From: an uncultured Lachnospiraceae bacterium
Lineage (GTDB): Bacteria > Bacillota > Clostridia > Lachnospirales > Lachnospiraceae
Reading direction: 5' to 3'
Assembly (NCBI GenBank): GCA_947625015.1
Contig: CANQMR010000011.1
Span: 24,774 to 88,773 of the forward strand
DNA length: 64,000 nt
Below are positions 25,105 to 34,177 of the stretch, in pieces; position 1 is the stretch's first letter, and each line of letters begins with the position of its first letter. The notes below the pieces were generated by a model, which saw only the letters and a list, made by a program, of their open reading frames with translations, was not told where the DNA came from and did no database searches. A program made the translations under genes and the position numbers.

Positions 25105-27360
25105 TTATTTATTCGCAGCAGAGTCAGCGTTTTCCGTAATTTCCCGGATTGTGCTGAGAAGCTGTGGTATATCAATGGGTTTGGCAATATGGGCGTTCAT
25201 GCCGGATTCTTCCGCCCGTTTCCTGTCCTCATCAAAAGCGTTGGCGGACAGGGCAATGATGGGTATGCTGCAAAGCGCGGGATCGGCAATCTGCCTTATC
25301 GCCCTGGCGGCACGATAGCCGTCCATTACAGGCATTTGGATATCCATCAGAATCAAATCATAATCCCCCGGCTTGGACTGCTTAATCTTATCTAACGCGA
25401 TTCTGCCGTTGGCGGCGGTATCTACAATAAAACCGGCGTCCTGCAAAAGCTCCGTCTCAATCTCTAAATTGATTTCATTATCCTCGACAATGAGCACATG
25501 CCGGTTGTCTGCATGGAAGGAGGAAATGGAGGGCGCTTCTTTGGAAGTCCTCTGCGCCGGGTTCTGAATGAGCAGGCGAAGGGTGACGGTAAAGGTGCTT
25601 CCCTCGCCGACGGTGCTTTTTACTTCAATGGTTCCGTCTAACATCTCAACCAGATTCTTTGTAATGGTAAGCCCAAGGCCGGTGCCGTAGACGCCGCTTA
25701 ACGTCGTATTATTCTCCCGTTCAAAGGGCTCAAAAATATGCCCGATAAATTTCTCACTGATGCCGATGCCGTTGTCTTCCACGATAAAATGGAAAATACT
25801 GTAATCCTTGGAATCGTCCGGCTCCTCGGTAATCATAATCTTGATTTGGCCGCCTTCCCCCGTATATTTCACTGCGTTGCTCGCAAGACACAAGAGTATT
25901 TGAGTGATCTTCTGGCGGTCGGTATACACAATGCTGTGCTTTAGCCCAGAGGTGCCAAGCGACAGGTTGATATGCTTCTCGTAAGCCCTTGACAGCATGG
26001 TGGCCTGAATGTTCTGCGCAATCTCTAACAGGCTGCACTGCGCATTTTCCACATAAACCTTTCCCATATCAATCTTGGAAATCTCCAACACATCATTGAG
26101 CAGATGAAGAAGCTGACTGCTGGAGTTCTCGATAATATCCAGATAATCCTTTACCTTTTCCCTGTCGTCAATATGCTTTTTGGCAAGAGCGGTAAAGCCG
26201 ACAATGGCGTTCATTGGCGTGCGCACGTCATGGGACATGTTAGAGAGGAACATATTCTTGGTTACATTGGCCAGGTTAGCCTGTACTAAAGCCTCCTCTA
26301 AGGTCTGTTTCTGCTTAATCTCATGAATGATTTCTTCATCCACGCTGCGGAATCCCATAATAATCTGGGAGGCAGTATCGCCGCCGCCTACATTCACAAT
26401 GCGCAACTGGATATACTCGGTGTCGTCGTTTCGCAGTATCCGGTAATTCACATGCAGGCTTTTAGAAGCGGCTAAGTTAATCCGGATATACTCAGCCGAG
26501 GTCGCCTTAGACACAATATCCCGGTCTTCAGGGTGTACCCAGGTGCGTATATAGTAGGCAAAATATCCGGAAAAGGGCAGAATCTTCCGTTCCATCTCCG
26601 GCGAGGTCGTAAAGCGGTTATTCAGGCGGTAGCACTGAATCTGATCCGCCTCCAAATCTGCATAAAATATAGATTTGTAATCAATGCTTAACCCCTCGAT
26701 CGTCTCTAACCGGCGCAGATGCTCCAGATTAATGTGTTCTAACTGCCGGTTGTATTCCTCAATCTTACGCTGGAGCTTCTGCTCCTGCATAAGCCTCTCA
26801 TTAATCAAGTCCTCTTTTTCCTGGTTGTGCCGGTTCTTTTTCTCGGTGGCGTCCCCGATAAAGACATAAAATATATCCCCGACGGTGTCGCTGTGCACAA
26901 AATGTCCGTAGTCGTCAACCCAGCGGACCTCGCCGTCCTTTCGGATAATGCGGTATTCCACATAATCCAAATCATACTGGCTGTGGCTGATTTGCTCCGC
27001 AATGCTTTTCTCCACATAATCCAAATCGTCCGGATGAACAAGTCCCCGGAACGTATTGCCGGTAAGCGCCTTAAACTCCTCCATGGTATCACACTGGAAG
27101 ATGCGGAGCAGCGCCTGATTGGCATAAATCAGTTCCTCACTGCCACCGGCATGGTAAATAAAAAATCCTCCGGGAATCTCCTCGATAAATTTCTGAAATT
27201 GCAGGGCAATCTGCCGGTCATGCGCATCTATAAAAGAGACAAGCTCTGCCGGAAGGGAATCTTCCGCCGATAAGTCCACCGGCAATTCTTCTTCTGAAAA
27301 TTCAGGTATGGACAGCAGATATTCAATTAAGCCTTTGTTGATTTTTATATGCTCGTTCAA
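25105..27360 (-). CDS. cytoplasmic hybrid sensor histidine kinase (PAS-HisKA-HATPase-REC)
   Basis: 751 aa without membrane segments. A PAS domain lies near residues 55-175 (FFIYHAGGSEELIYANQALL, EYRIIRKDGEVRWVDDYG), then a coiled coil (EEYNRQLEHINLEHLRRLE) and a second PAS-like region. The H box is NMSHDVRTPMNAIVGF (about 375). The ATPase shows DNGIGISEKF and GTGLGLTITKNL. A C-terminal receiver domain has IVEDNEIN, phospho-acceptor Asp in LILMDIQMPVMDG and the Lys in HIAKP. No output regulator is adjacent. The signal is unknown; PAS-PAS kinases of this shape sense cytosolic cues. Confidence 0.92.
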   Translation of the reverse strand: MNEHIKINKGLIEYLLSIPEFSEEELPVDLSAEDSLPAELVSFIDAHDRQIALQFQKFIEEIPGGFFIYHAGGSEELIYANQALLRIFQCDTMEEFKALTGNTFRGLVHPDDLDYVEKSIAEQISHSQYDLDYVEYRIIRKDGEVRWVDDYGHFVHSDTVGDIFYVFIGDATEKKNRHNQEKEDLINERLMQEQKLQRKIEEYNRQLEHINLEHLRRLETIEGLSIDYKSIFYADLEADQIQCYRLNNRFTTSPEMERKILPFSGYFAYYIRTWVHPEDRDIVSKATSAEYIRINLAASKSLHVNYRILRNDDTEYIQLRIVNVGGGDTASQIIMGFRSVDEEIIHEIKQKQTLEEALVQANLANVTKNMFLSNMSHDVRTPMNAIVGFTALAKKHIDDREKVKDYLDIIENSSSQLLHLLNDVLEISKIDMGKVYVENAQCSLLEIAQNIQATMLSRAYEKHINLSLGTSGLKHSIVYTDRQKITQILLCLASNAVKYTGEGGQIKIMITEEPDDSKDYSIFHFIVEDNGIGISEKFIGHIFEPFERENNTTLSGVYGTGLGLTITKNLVEMLDGTIEVKSTVGEGSTFTVTLRLLIQNPAQRTSKEAPSISSFHADNRHVLIVEDNEINLEIETELLQDAGFIVDTAANGRIALDKIKQSKPGDYDLILMDIQMPVMDGYRAARAIRQIADPALCSIPIIALSANAFDEDRKRAEESGMNAHIAKPIDIPQLLSTIREITENADSAANK

Positions 27361-27391
27361 AATGCAACCTCCTACCCGTTGCTCTATGTCA

Positions 27392-27420
27392 ATAATATCA
27401 TATTACGGCCAATCTGTCAT
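27392..27420 (-). promoter_or_regulatory. promoter of the hybrid kinase
   Basis: On the minus strand ATGACA (27420-27415), 17-bp spacer, TATTAT (27397-27392), about 30 bp upstream of the kinase start with TAGGAGG between. Confidence 0.6.
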
Positions 27421-27565
27421 TATGGAGATGTTATTTTCTGTCGCAAAAATTTTTGACCTGTCCCTTATTTTATATTTCCAACAGCCCGATTTCTATACTT
27501 TTCCTCTTACTTTTTACACTTATTTTTTTCTCTTGTGATTTTCTTTTTTCTGATGTACCATACTA

Positions 27566-27716
27566 CATAGTGAAACACCTTACAGTTGCCACCTATTGTC
27601 CTCTATTGGAACATAGCAAAACATTTTACAGATGCCATCTGCTATCCACCAGTAGAACATAGCGACACATTTTACGGCTGACACCTTTTGTCCGCCAGTG
27701 GGACACAGCGAAACGC
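27566..27716 (+). repeat. degenerate 46-bp tandem repeat, 3.3 units
   Basis: Units begin at 27566, 27612 and 27658 with CATAG, and a partial fourth at 27704 with CACAG. Each starts CATAGYRAMACA and continues TTACRGNTGMCA. The period is exactly 46 bp. The partial fourth unit is also the left end of the palindromic element at 27708. There are no spacers, so it is not CRISPR. The rest of the 27361-27923 gap is the kinase promoter, a pyrimidine-rich stretch with nothing recognisable (about 27440-27560), and the palindrome. Confidence 0.8.
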
Positions 27717-27892
27717 TCAAAGTCTATCTATGCTGTGTCATTGCAATATTACCACACAGGCATTGTGAGCCCGCCGGTACTTAGGCGGTGCGCAGCAGCG
27801 TCTTAGTACCGTTGCGAGGCGAGCATAGCGCAAGCGTGCCTGTGATGGTAATATTCCAAAGACACAGCCATGATAACATTAATGCGTTTCGC
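27708..27892 (+). repeat. long palindromic element (copy A), before pncC
   Basis: A 185-bp imperfect palindrome. Ends GCGAAACGC (27708-27716) and GCGTTTCGC (27884-27892) pair. Inside, GCTGTGTC pairs with GACACAGC, AATATTACCA with TGGTAATATT, and CAGGC with GCCTG. The core starts GCCCGCCGGTACTTAGG and ends GTACCGTTGCGAGGCGAGC. The core is nearly identical to copy B (33805-34011, inverted) while the outer stems differ. The SD of pncC begins 16 nt downstream. Confidence 0.88.
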
Positions 27893-27923
27893 GTCCGCAT
27901 TTATCTTGAAAGGAGAGTCCATC

Positions 27924-28385
27924 ATGGAAAATGAAGTTGTAAAAAGGCTGATTGAAAAGAATTACCGCATTTCCTTTGCAGAGTCCTGTACCGGCGGACT
28001 TGCCGCCGCCACATTAGTCAGTGTGGCAGACGCCTCAAAGGTATTAGATGTGAGTTTTGTCACCTATGCCAATGCGGCAAAGATAAAATATTTAGGCGTG
28101 AAAGAACAGACGATAGAAGAAAAAGGCGTAGTCAGTGAAGAAGTGGCGGCCCAGATGGCAGCGGGAGTTGCAGCGGAGGCCGGTTCCCAGATTGGCGTGG
28201 GGATTACCGGGGTGGCGGGCCCCTCCGGCGGAACGCCGGACAAGCCGGTAGGCATGGTCTGCTTTGGCTTTTTTGTCGACGGAAAGGTGCGCACTTACAC
28301 AAAGCAGTTTGGCGGCATTGGACGGAACGAGGTGCGCAAAAAAAGCGTGGAGTTTGTCTATTCCACGCTCTTGGAACTTCTGTAA
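27924..28385 (+). CDS. pncC: nicotinamide-nucleotide amidase (CinA C-terminal family)
   Basis: 153 aa from ATG 27924, 7 nt after AAAGGAGAG; an upstream in-frame ATG at 27870 lies within the palindrome and is rejected. The CinA C-terminal domain is indicated by SFAESCTGGLAAATLVSV, SFVTYANAAKIKYLGV, GITGVAGPSGGTPDKPVG. It deamidates NMN to nicotinate mononucleotide in pyridine nucleotide recycling. The N-terminal CinA domain is absent, as in stand-alone PncC. It stands alone behind palindrome copy A. Confidence 0.92.
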   Translation: MENEVVKRLIEKNYRISFAESCTGGLAAATLVSVADASKVLDVSFVTYANAAKIKYLGVKEQTIEEKGVVSEEVAAQMAAGVAAEAGSQIGVGITGVAGPSGGTPDKPVGMVCFGFFVDGKVRTYTKQFGGIGRNEVRKKSVEFVYSTLLELL

Positions 28386-28411
28386 ATAGCGGGCAACGCC
28401 GTTATCCGCGG

Positions 28412-29857
28412 TTAATTTCTTTTCCAGGTTGCCGGGTTAAAAAGCACCAGCATAGGGAAGATTTCCAGACGTCCCGCTAACATGTCAAACATCAGCACAT
28501 ACTTGGAAAGGTCGGAGAAAAGGTCAAAATTTCCCACCGGCCCCACAAGGGAAAGGCCCGGTCCGATATTGCCGAGCGCCGAGGCGACGGCGGTAAAGTT
28601 GGTGACTAAGTCGTGTCCGTCAAGGGATACCAACAGTACGGAAACAGCAAAGAGCAGAATATATACAATGAAGAAAATATTGGCTGTGCGCAGGGTGTTG
28701 TGGGCAAGTGGTTTGCCGTCGATTTTGATGACCTTCACATTTCTCGGATGACATAACTGCGCCAGCTCTTTTTTTACGGTTTTTAAGTAAATGAGAATCC
28801 GCGATACCTTAAGGCCGCCGCAGGTGCTTCCCGCGCAGCCGCCCACAAACATCAGCAGCACCAGAATAGACGCGGACAGGGCGGGCCAGCCGTCGTAATT
28901 GGCTGTGGTAAATCCGGCGGTAGTCATAATGGAGCCCACCTGAAAGGCGGCGTGCCGGAACCCTTCTTCTAAGGAATAGCCGCAGTGCCGGATAATGTCA
29001 ATGGCAATGATGGCAATGGAGCCGAAAAAGATTCCTGTGTACAGCCGGATTTCCTCCATGGATAAAGCCTCCTTTATCCGTTTGGTGAAGAACAGGAAAA
29101 AGAAGCTGTAATTTAATCCGGACAGATATAAAAAGACCGTTACCACATACTGGACAGCCGGAGAATATCCGCCGAGGGAGGTGTTGCGCACGCCGAACCC
29201 TCCGGTACTGGTGGTGGTAAAGGAGGTGCATACCGCATCATAAAGCGGCGCCCCGGCAATAACCAGACAGATAATCTCAAGGAGCGTCAGGGCAAAATAG
29301 ATGACATACAGATAATAGGCGGTTTTTTGCACCTTGGGCACCAGTTTGCCCACATCCGGCCCCGGACTTTCTGCTTTTATCAGGTAAATATTCTGTCCGC
29401 TGGTGGTAAAGGGAATCAGCGCCAGCAAAAAGACCAAAACGCCCATTCCTCCGATTAGCTGGATAAAACAACGCCAGAACATCATGCACCGGGACATGGC
29501 CTCCACATCGCTTAGAATGGAAGCGCCCGTAGTCGTAAAACCGGAGATACATTCAAAAAGGGCGTTGGTAAAGGAGGGAATCTCCCCGCTGAAATAAAAG
29601 GGCAGACAGCCGGTGATGGATAATAGAAGCCAGCTTAGGGCGGTAATGACAAACCCCTCCTTGGCGTAAAATTTAGAATTTTTCGGACGTTTTCTGGTCA
29701 GCGCAAAACCGATGGCGGCCATAATCACGCCGCAGATAAGAAAATATTTCCCTGTGGCCTCCCCGTAATAGATGGATACGGCAAAAGGGAATACCATCAG
29801 CGATGCGACAATATTTAAAATCCAGCCCAGCAAATAAATAATGATTGAAATATTCAT
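28412..29857 (-). CDS. trkH: Trk potassium uptake protein TrkH
   Basis: 481 aa membrane protein with an extra N-terminal hydrophobic pair typical of TrkH. Selectivity-filter segments of the four pore repeats are ISGFTTTGAS, TTTSTGGFGV, MTTAGFTTAN and LGNIGPG. It ends in a short cytoplasmic tail. ATG with AAAGGTGACAGG upstream, 46 bp after trkA in the same direction. With TrkA it takes up K+. This is the second K+ transport system within 10 kb, distinct from ktrAB at 19803. Confidence 0.94.
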   Translation of the reverse strand: MNISIIIYLLGWILNIVASLMVFPFAVSIYYGEATGKYFLICGVIMAAIGFALTRKRPKNSKFYAKEGFVITALSWLLLSITGCLPFYFSGEIPSFTNALFECISGFTTTGASILSDVEAMSRCMMFWRCFIQLIGGMGVLVFLLALIPFTTSGQNIYLIKAESPGPDVGKLVPKVQKTAYYLYVIYFALTLLEIICLVIAGAPLYDAVCTSFTTTSTGGFGVRNTSLGGYSPAVQYVVTVFLYLSGLNYSFFFLFFTKRIKEALSMEEIRLYTGIFFGSIAIIAIDIIRHCGYSLEEGFRHAAFQVGSIMTTAGFTTANYDGWPALSASILVLLMFVGGCAGSTCGGLKVSRILIYLKTVKKELAQLCHPRNVKVIKIDGKPLAHNTLRTANIFFIVYILLFAVSVLLVSLDGHDLVTNFTAVASALGNIGPGLSLVGPVGNFDLFSDLSKYVLMFDMLAGRLEIFPMLVLFNPATWKRN

Positions 29858-29903
29858 ATCCTGTCACCTTTACTTTGTTTATCCTCTATGTAATAATCCC
29901 CGC

Positions 29904-31259
29904 TTACGCAAGGATATCCTTAATGTCCGTCAGTCCTTTATTGGTGGTGACGATGACTACCGTATCCCCGTTGAGCATCATATCCTTACCGCTCGGGGTA
30001 ATGACCTTGCCGTTTCGCACAATGGCGCAGACTAAAAGGTTCTTCTTAAGGTTTAACTCCATTAATGGCGTATTGGTTACTTTTGATTCCTGTTTGATGG
30101 CAAACTCTAAGGCCTCCACATTGTCGTCGATCATCCGGTACAGGGTTTCCACATTGCTGCCGAACGAGTTTTGCAGTGCGCGGACGTATTGCAGAATGGA
30201 CTTGGCGGTAATGTTTTTCGGACAGGCAATGGCGCCGATGGGAAGGTCGTCCACGACCTCTTCAAAAGCGACCTTGTCTACCTTGGTAATAATCTTCGCC
30301 TTGCTTACCTTGTTGGCAAACAGGGAAAGCACCAGATTTTCCTCGTCCATGTTGGTCAGCGCAACAAAAGCGTCTGTGTCGGCAATCCCCTCCTCTAACA
30401 AAAGTTGCCGGTCCGTCGCATTTCCGTTGATAACTAAAGCCTTTGGCAGCAGCTCGCTTAACTGCTCGCACCGGCTGTGGTCCATTTCAATGATTTTGAC
30501 TTTAACCCGGTTATTTTCCAGATGTTTTGCCAGATAGTAGGAAATGGTCCCGCCGCCGATAATCGTGACTGTCTTGATTGGTTTTGCCTTAATGCCGATT
30601 TTGGACAGTAAGTCATGGATATCTTTTGGGGGAATAATCACATACATATTGTCCCCTCTTTGCAGTACGGTATTACCGTCGGGAATGATTACCTCATGCT
30701 CCCGCTCTACGGCGCAAATCAATGTATTGGTATGGATTTTGGTGGCAAACTCATATACGGTCATGGAATGAACAAAAGAGTCGTCGGGAAGGGAAAGCTT
30801 AATCAGATTGATGCGTCCCTTGGCAAAAGAGGTAATGTCTAATGCGCTGGGAACTTCAATTAACCGGGCAATTCCCTGTGCGCAGGCCAGTTCCGGATTA
30901 ATGGCCATGGAGATTCCCAACTCCTCCCGCAGATATTTGATTTCTGAAAAATATTCCGGATTCCGGACTCTGGCAATGGTGTTACAGTTACCGGCTTTTT
31001 TGGCAATCAGGCAGCAAAGCAGATTCACTTCGTCCTGACCGGTTACCGCAATCAGCATATCGCTTTCCTTAATTCCCGCTTCCATCTGGGTACGGAAGGA
31101 GGTTCCGTTGCCGCCAACGCCCTGTATATCCAGTACAGACAAGGTCTGCTCCAATTTGTCCTGGTTGGTATCAATCAAGGTGATATCATGTCCCTCTTCG
31201 CTTAACTGTTCCGCTAAGGCGTAACCTACCTTGCCGCAGCCTACGATAATGATTTTCAT
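29904..31259 (-). CDS. trkA: Trk system potassium uptake protein TrkA
   Basis: 451 aa from ATG (complement of 31257-31259) behind AGGAGGC; a longer upstream frame has no support. It has two tandem RCK units: the first begins MKIIIVGCGKVGYALAEQL with Asp in LIDTNQ, the second begins near residue 228 with IKTVTIIGGGTISYYLAKHL, each followed by a TrkA_C domain. This duplicated form gates TrkH and binds NAD(H)/ATP. First gene of a trkA-trkH operon with its own promoter, divergent from the abiE operon. Confidence 0.95.
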   Translation of the reverse strand: MKIIIVGCGKVGYALAEQLSEEGHDITLIDTNQDKLEQTLSVLDIQGVGGNGTSFRTQMEAGIKESDMLIAVTGQDEVNLLCCLIAKKAGNCNTIARVRNPEYFSEIKYLREELGISMAINPELACAQGIARLIEVPSALDITSFAKGRINLIKLSLPDDSFVHSMTVYEFATKIHTNTLICAVEREHEVIIPDGNTVLQRGDNMYVIIPPKDIHDLLSKIGIKAKPIKTVTIIGGGTISYYLAKHLENNRVKVKIIEMDHSRCEQLSELLPKALVINGNATDRQLLLEEGIADTDAFVALTNMDEENLVLSLFANKVSKAKIITKVDKVAFEEVVDDLPIGAIACPKNITAKSILQYVRALQNSFGSNVETLYRMIDDNVEALEFAIKQESKVTNTPLMELNLKKNLLVCAIVRNGKVITPSGKDMMLNGDTVVIVTTNKGLTDIKDILA

Positions 31260-31306
31260 ATGTGCCTCCTGATACATGCAATATTTGCATAAAAAACAAT
31301 AATATG

Positions 31307-31335
31307 ATTTTAATAGAATATGCATAAAAGTGCAA
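31307..31335 (-). promoter_or_regulatory. promoter of trkA-trkH
   Basis: Minus strand TTGCAC (31335-31330), 17-bp spacer, TAAAAT (31312-31307), about 50 bp upstream of the trkA start. Confidence 0.7.
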
Positions 31336-31479
31336 GAGTAAACATTCATTCAGTGAAAAAATAGAAATTTGTAACTGTTAAGAATTGCTTATTAAAAAAG
31401 GAAGCATGGATTACCTGTCGGTAGTTTAGAGGTGTGGAGCTGATACAAGAAAAGAAAATGTAAAAAATTACAGACTGTA

Positions 31480-31523
31480 TTGACTTTCGTACGGTGCGTA
31501 TACTATAATATCCGTATGAAAGT
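31480..31523 (+). promoter_or_regulatory. abiE promoter with inverted-repeat operator
   Basis: TTGACT (31480-31485), 18-bp spacer, TATAAT (31504-31509). ACTTTCGTACGG (31483-31494) and CCGTATGAAAGT (31512-31523) are inverted copies with one mismatch and flank the -10 box. AbiEi antitoxins are known to repress their own promoter by binding inverted repeats, so this is most likely the AbiEi operator. Confidence 0.82.
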
Positions 31524-31534
31524 TGGTGGTGAGA

Positions 31535-32125
31535 TTGAAAGAAAAGATGATTGAAAAAATGCTTTCGGAAAATATTGGCGTTTTAAAAACATCGGAGGTT
31601 GTGGCTGCGGGTATTTCAAAAGAATATTTTTATCAGTATGCGAAGAGAGTTGGACTTGTGAAAGCTGCCCATGGTATTTTTATTTCGCCTGACACATGGC
31701 CGGATGAAATGTATCTGTTACAGGCGCAGCTTCCCCAAGTGGTGTATTCCCATGAAACTGCATTGTATCTGCATGGACTTGAGGAAAAAGAACCTCTTCC
31801 CTTAACAGTAACGGTAGATGCGAATTATAATAGTCAAACACTAGCAAAAAAAGGAGTTCATGTCATTTATGTAAAAAAAGAGTGGTATGAACTGGGTTTG
31901 TGTGATATGACATCACCTGGTGGTCACAGAGTCGTTGCTTATGACATGGAGCGTACCATTTGCGATATCATTCGTAAACGGTCGGAAATGGATGCTGCCG
32001 TTTTCAACTATGCGCTGATTGAATATATGCGGCATAAGGAAAAAAATTTGCCTCGTCTTATGGCATATGCGGAAAAGATGCGATTGGAAAAGCGGATCAG
32101 GGAAACTATGGGGGTGTTGTTTTAA
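31535..32125 (+). CDS. abiEi: AbiEi antitoxin, type IV toxin-antitoxin
   Basis: About 196 aa if started at TTG 31535 after GGTGGTGAG; GTG 31526/31529 and ATG 31547 are alternatives. The N-terminal winged-helix region reads EKMLSENIGVLKTSEVVAAGISKEYFYQYAKRVGL, followed by the AbiEi core HETALYLHGLEEKEPLPLTVTV and the C-terminal YDMERTICDIIRKR. It represses its operon and neutralises AbiEii without a stable complex. The stop overlaps the toxin start (TAATG). Confidence 0.9.
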   Translation: MKEKMIEKMLSENIGVLKTSEVVAAGISKEYFYQYAKRVGLVKAAHGIFISPDTWPDEMYLLQAQLPQVVYSHETALYLHGLEEKEPLPLTVTVDANYNSQTLAKKGVHVIYVKKEWYELGLCDMTSPGGHRVVAYDMERTICDIIRKRSEMDAAVFNYALIEYMRHKEKNLPRLMAYAEKMRLEKRIRETMGVLF

Positions 32126-32964
32126 TGATTAAAACTTCGAGACAGTTAAAAGATTTAGTCCGGAATATGGCAAAAGGCGACAGTGGAAAGTCACAACTGC
32201 TCATTCGTAATTATGCGATGGAACGCTTTTTGGAGCGTACTGCTTTATCAAAATATAAAGACAATTTTATATTAAAAGGCGGTATGCTCATTTCTGCTAT
32301 GGCAGGACTTGATAACAGGGCAACAATGGATCTTGACACTACTGTCAGGAATTTACATCTTGATATGGAAACAGCCCAAGAAATTGTAGCAGAAATTATT
32401 TCAATATCGTTAGAAGATAATGTTCAATTTGAGATTAGGGAGGTTTCCGGTATTATGGACGAGGCGGAATACGGAGGAGTGCGCCTTTCTCTTGACGCTT
32501 TCCTCGATACCATGCGTATTCCATGGAAGATTGATATTTCAACGGGGGATGTGATAATACCTTCTGAAATTTCTTACAATTACAGACTGATGTTTGAACA
32601 ACGTACTATCTGTTTGTGGGCATATTCGCTTGAAAATGTGCTTGCGGAAAAAATCGAAACCGTATTGGTACGGGCAACATTTAATACGCGTCTGAGGGAT
32701 TTTTACGATATACATATTCTGCAAAATATAGGCAGACAGGTTGACAAGAAAACTCTTTTTATTGCGCTTACTGCAACCTGCCGCAGTCGGAACAGCGAAT
32801 ATGTTTTGCAAGAATATAGCCATATTTTAACTCAAATTGAGCAAAATCAAACTATGCAGGAATTGTGGGAGAATTTTCAAAAGAAAAACAGCTATGCAGC
32901 AGGGATTACATGGGAAACAATTATGCAGTCTGTCTGGGCTATTTGTAAAATTTGTTTGGAGTAA
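32125..32964 (+). CDS. abiEii: AbiEii nucleotidyltransferase toxin
   Basis: 279 aa of the COG2253/AbiEii family. The nucleotidyltransferase core shows FILKGGMLIS followed by the Asp pair in ATMDLDTTV, then VLAEKIETVLVRATFNTRLRDFYDIH, a conserved family signature with the motif-IV-like lysine. These toxins transfer nucleotides, in studied homologues to tRNA, and cause phage abortive infection. Translational coupling to abiEi by one shared base. A weak hairpin (TTTGTGT 32979-32985 with ACACAAA 32993-32999) follows the stop. Confidence 0.92.
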   Translation: MIKTSRQLKDLVRNMAKGDSGKSQLLIRNYAMERFLERTALSKYKDNFILKGGMLISAMAGLDNRATMDLDTTVRNLHLDMETAQEIVAEIISISLEDNVQFEIREVSGIMDEAEYGGVRLSLDAFLDTMRIPWKIDISTGDVIIPSEISYNYRLMFEQRTICLWAYSLENVLAEKIETVLVRATFNTRLRDFYDIHILQNIGRQVDKKTLFIALTATCRSRNSEYVLQEYSHILTQIEQNQTMQELWENFQKKNSYAAGITWETIMQSVWAICKICLE

Positions 32965-33014
32965 AGATTGTGGGCGTGTTTGTGTAGGCGTTACACAAAT
33001 AACGGTTTTGCTTT

Positions 33015-33770
33015 TTACAGATAGCGTTTAATATGCACATAGACCTTGCCCTTCCGGGTGCTGCCGCCGGTCCCGGCAAAAATGAATTTGCCATGCCCTC
33101 TCACAGAAAATACATCTCCCTCTTTTAAAAGGACGCTGTTCCTTCCTGTTATCCGTCCATTTAATGTCACTTTTTTCTCGGTAAAGAAATTAAGCGCCTC
33201 TTTTCTGGAACACTTTAAAAGCCCGGCAATAATCCCGTCTAAGCGGAGGGAGGCGGCGGGAAATTCCTCGTCGGCCAGTTTGGGCTTTAGGGCAGGAACG
33301 TCCATATCGGTCTGCATGCATTTTACATTGGTGTGCTTTACCTTCGTAAGCTCCCGGCAGATAAAATCCGCCATGCTCTCCAGGCAGAAAAGATAGGCAG
33401 TCTTATCCCTAATCAGGATATCTCCCAGTGTATCCCGCTCAATCCCCAGATTCATCAAGGCCCCAAGATAATCCCTGTGGGTGAGCTCATCGCTGAACTT
33501 TTCTATCAGCGGCGTAATCTCAATGACCGCAATCGGAAAATGTCCGGCATATCCAAATAATTCCTCGGAGCCAAAGCCAACTACCTGACGCTCGCAAAGT
33601 TCATTTCCGCCAAAGCATGTAAAACCCGCATAGGAAAGTTCCCCGCTCATATCCTGAAACACAGCAAGCTCCGACGGCGACAGAAAATTGCTGTAGGTAT
33701 ACACATTCTGCTGATAGGCCCGCTTTGCCAAATCCGACAGGCGCGCCCGAAGTATCCGTTCTTCTTCCAT
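33015..33770 (-). CDS. ylmH: YlmH-like S4-domain RNA-binding protein
   Basis: 251 aa from ATG (complement 33768-33770; MEEERILRARLSDLAKRA) behind AAAGGGGAAT; the longer frame upstream reaches into the palindrome. A conserved N-terminal domain (FLSPSELAVFQD, GYAGHFPIAVIEITPL) leads to an S4 RNA-binding domain near residues 175-235 (RLDGIIAGLLKCSRKEALNFF, NSVLLKEGDVFSVRGHGKF). YlmH is usually found in division clusters and has been linked to ribosome quality control in Bacillus. Here it stands apart, next to dtd but divergent, with palindrome copy B as its leader. Confidence 0.88.
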   Translation of the reverse strand: MEEERILRARLSDLAKRAYQQNVYTYSNFLSPSELAVFQDMSGELSYAGFTCFGGNELCERQVVGFGSEELFGYAGHFPIAVIEITPLIEKFSDELTHRDYLGALMNLGIERDTLGDILIRDKTAYLFCLESMADFICRELTKVKHTNVKCMQTDMDVPALKPKLADEEFPAASLRLDGIIAGLLKCSRKEALNFFTEKKVTLNGRITGRNSVLLKEGDVFSVRGHGKFIFAGTGGSTRKGKVYVHIKRYL

Positions 33771-33804
33771 GATATTCCCCTTTATAAGTTTTATAAGTTT
33801 TGAA

Positions 33805-34011
33805 GGCAACGGTAAAACTTTAATTTGTGTTTTATGTGCCGTACAGCGGGAACAATACCAACGCAGGCACGCTTGCGCTATGCTCGCCTCGCAACGGTAC
33901 TAAGGTGCTGCTTTTGCACCACCTAAGTACCGGCGGGCTCACAATGCCTGCTTATGGTATTTGTTTCCGCTGTACGGCACAGGAAATGCTGTGATAAGTT
34001 TTACCGTTGCC
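33805..34011 (-). repeat. long palindromic element (copy B), before ylmH
   Basis: A 207-bp palindrome. Outer ends GGCAACGGTAAAACTT (33805-33820) and AAGTTTTACCGTTGCC (33996-34011) are perfect complements. Next GTGCCGTACAGCGG pairs with CCGCTGTACGGCAC, then AATACCA with TGGTATT, CAGGC with GCCTG. The central part contains CGGTACTAAGGTGCTGC and CACCTAAGTACCG. Read on the minus strand the core matches copy A almost base for base. The ylmH binding site lies 21 nt beyond its ylmH-side end. Confidence 0.9.
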
Positions 34012-34177
34012 ATTTACTTCTGTGATGAACTATATAATATTGTGGAAAAAAAGTAAAGATTGCATTAAGAAAAATACATCTGCTAATCTGTGGTCAGTGT
34101 GGGCAAAGTGCCGATGATGTCAGAATTGAAAAAGGAAAATAGCTGTGTTATACTTGGTTTCAATGTTAAACTTGACA

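Noticed and set aside
27566..27716. Possible CRISPR array because of regular repeats
   Set aside because: The 46-bp units are contiguous with no unique spacers, are diverged, and no cas gene is present.
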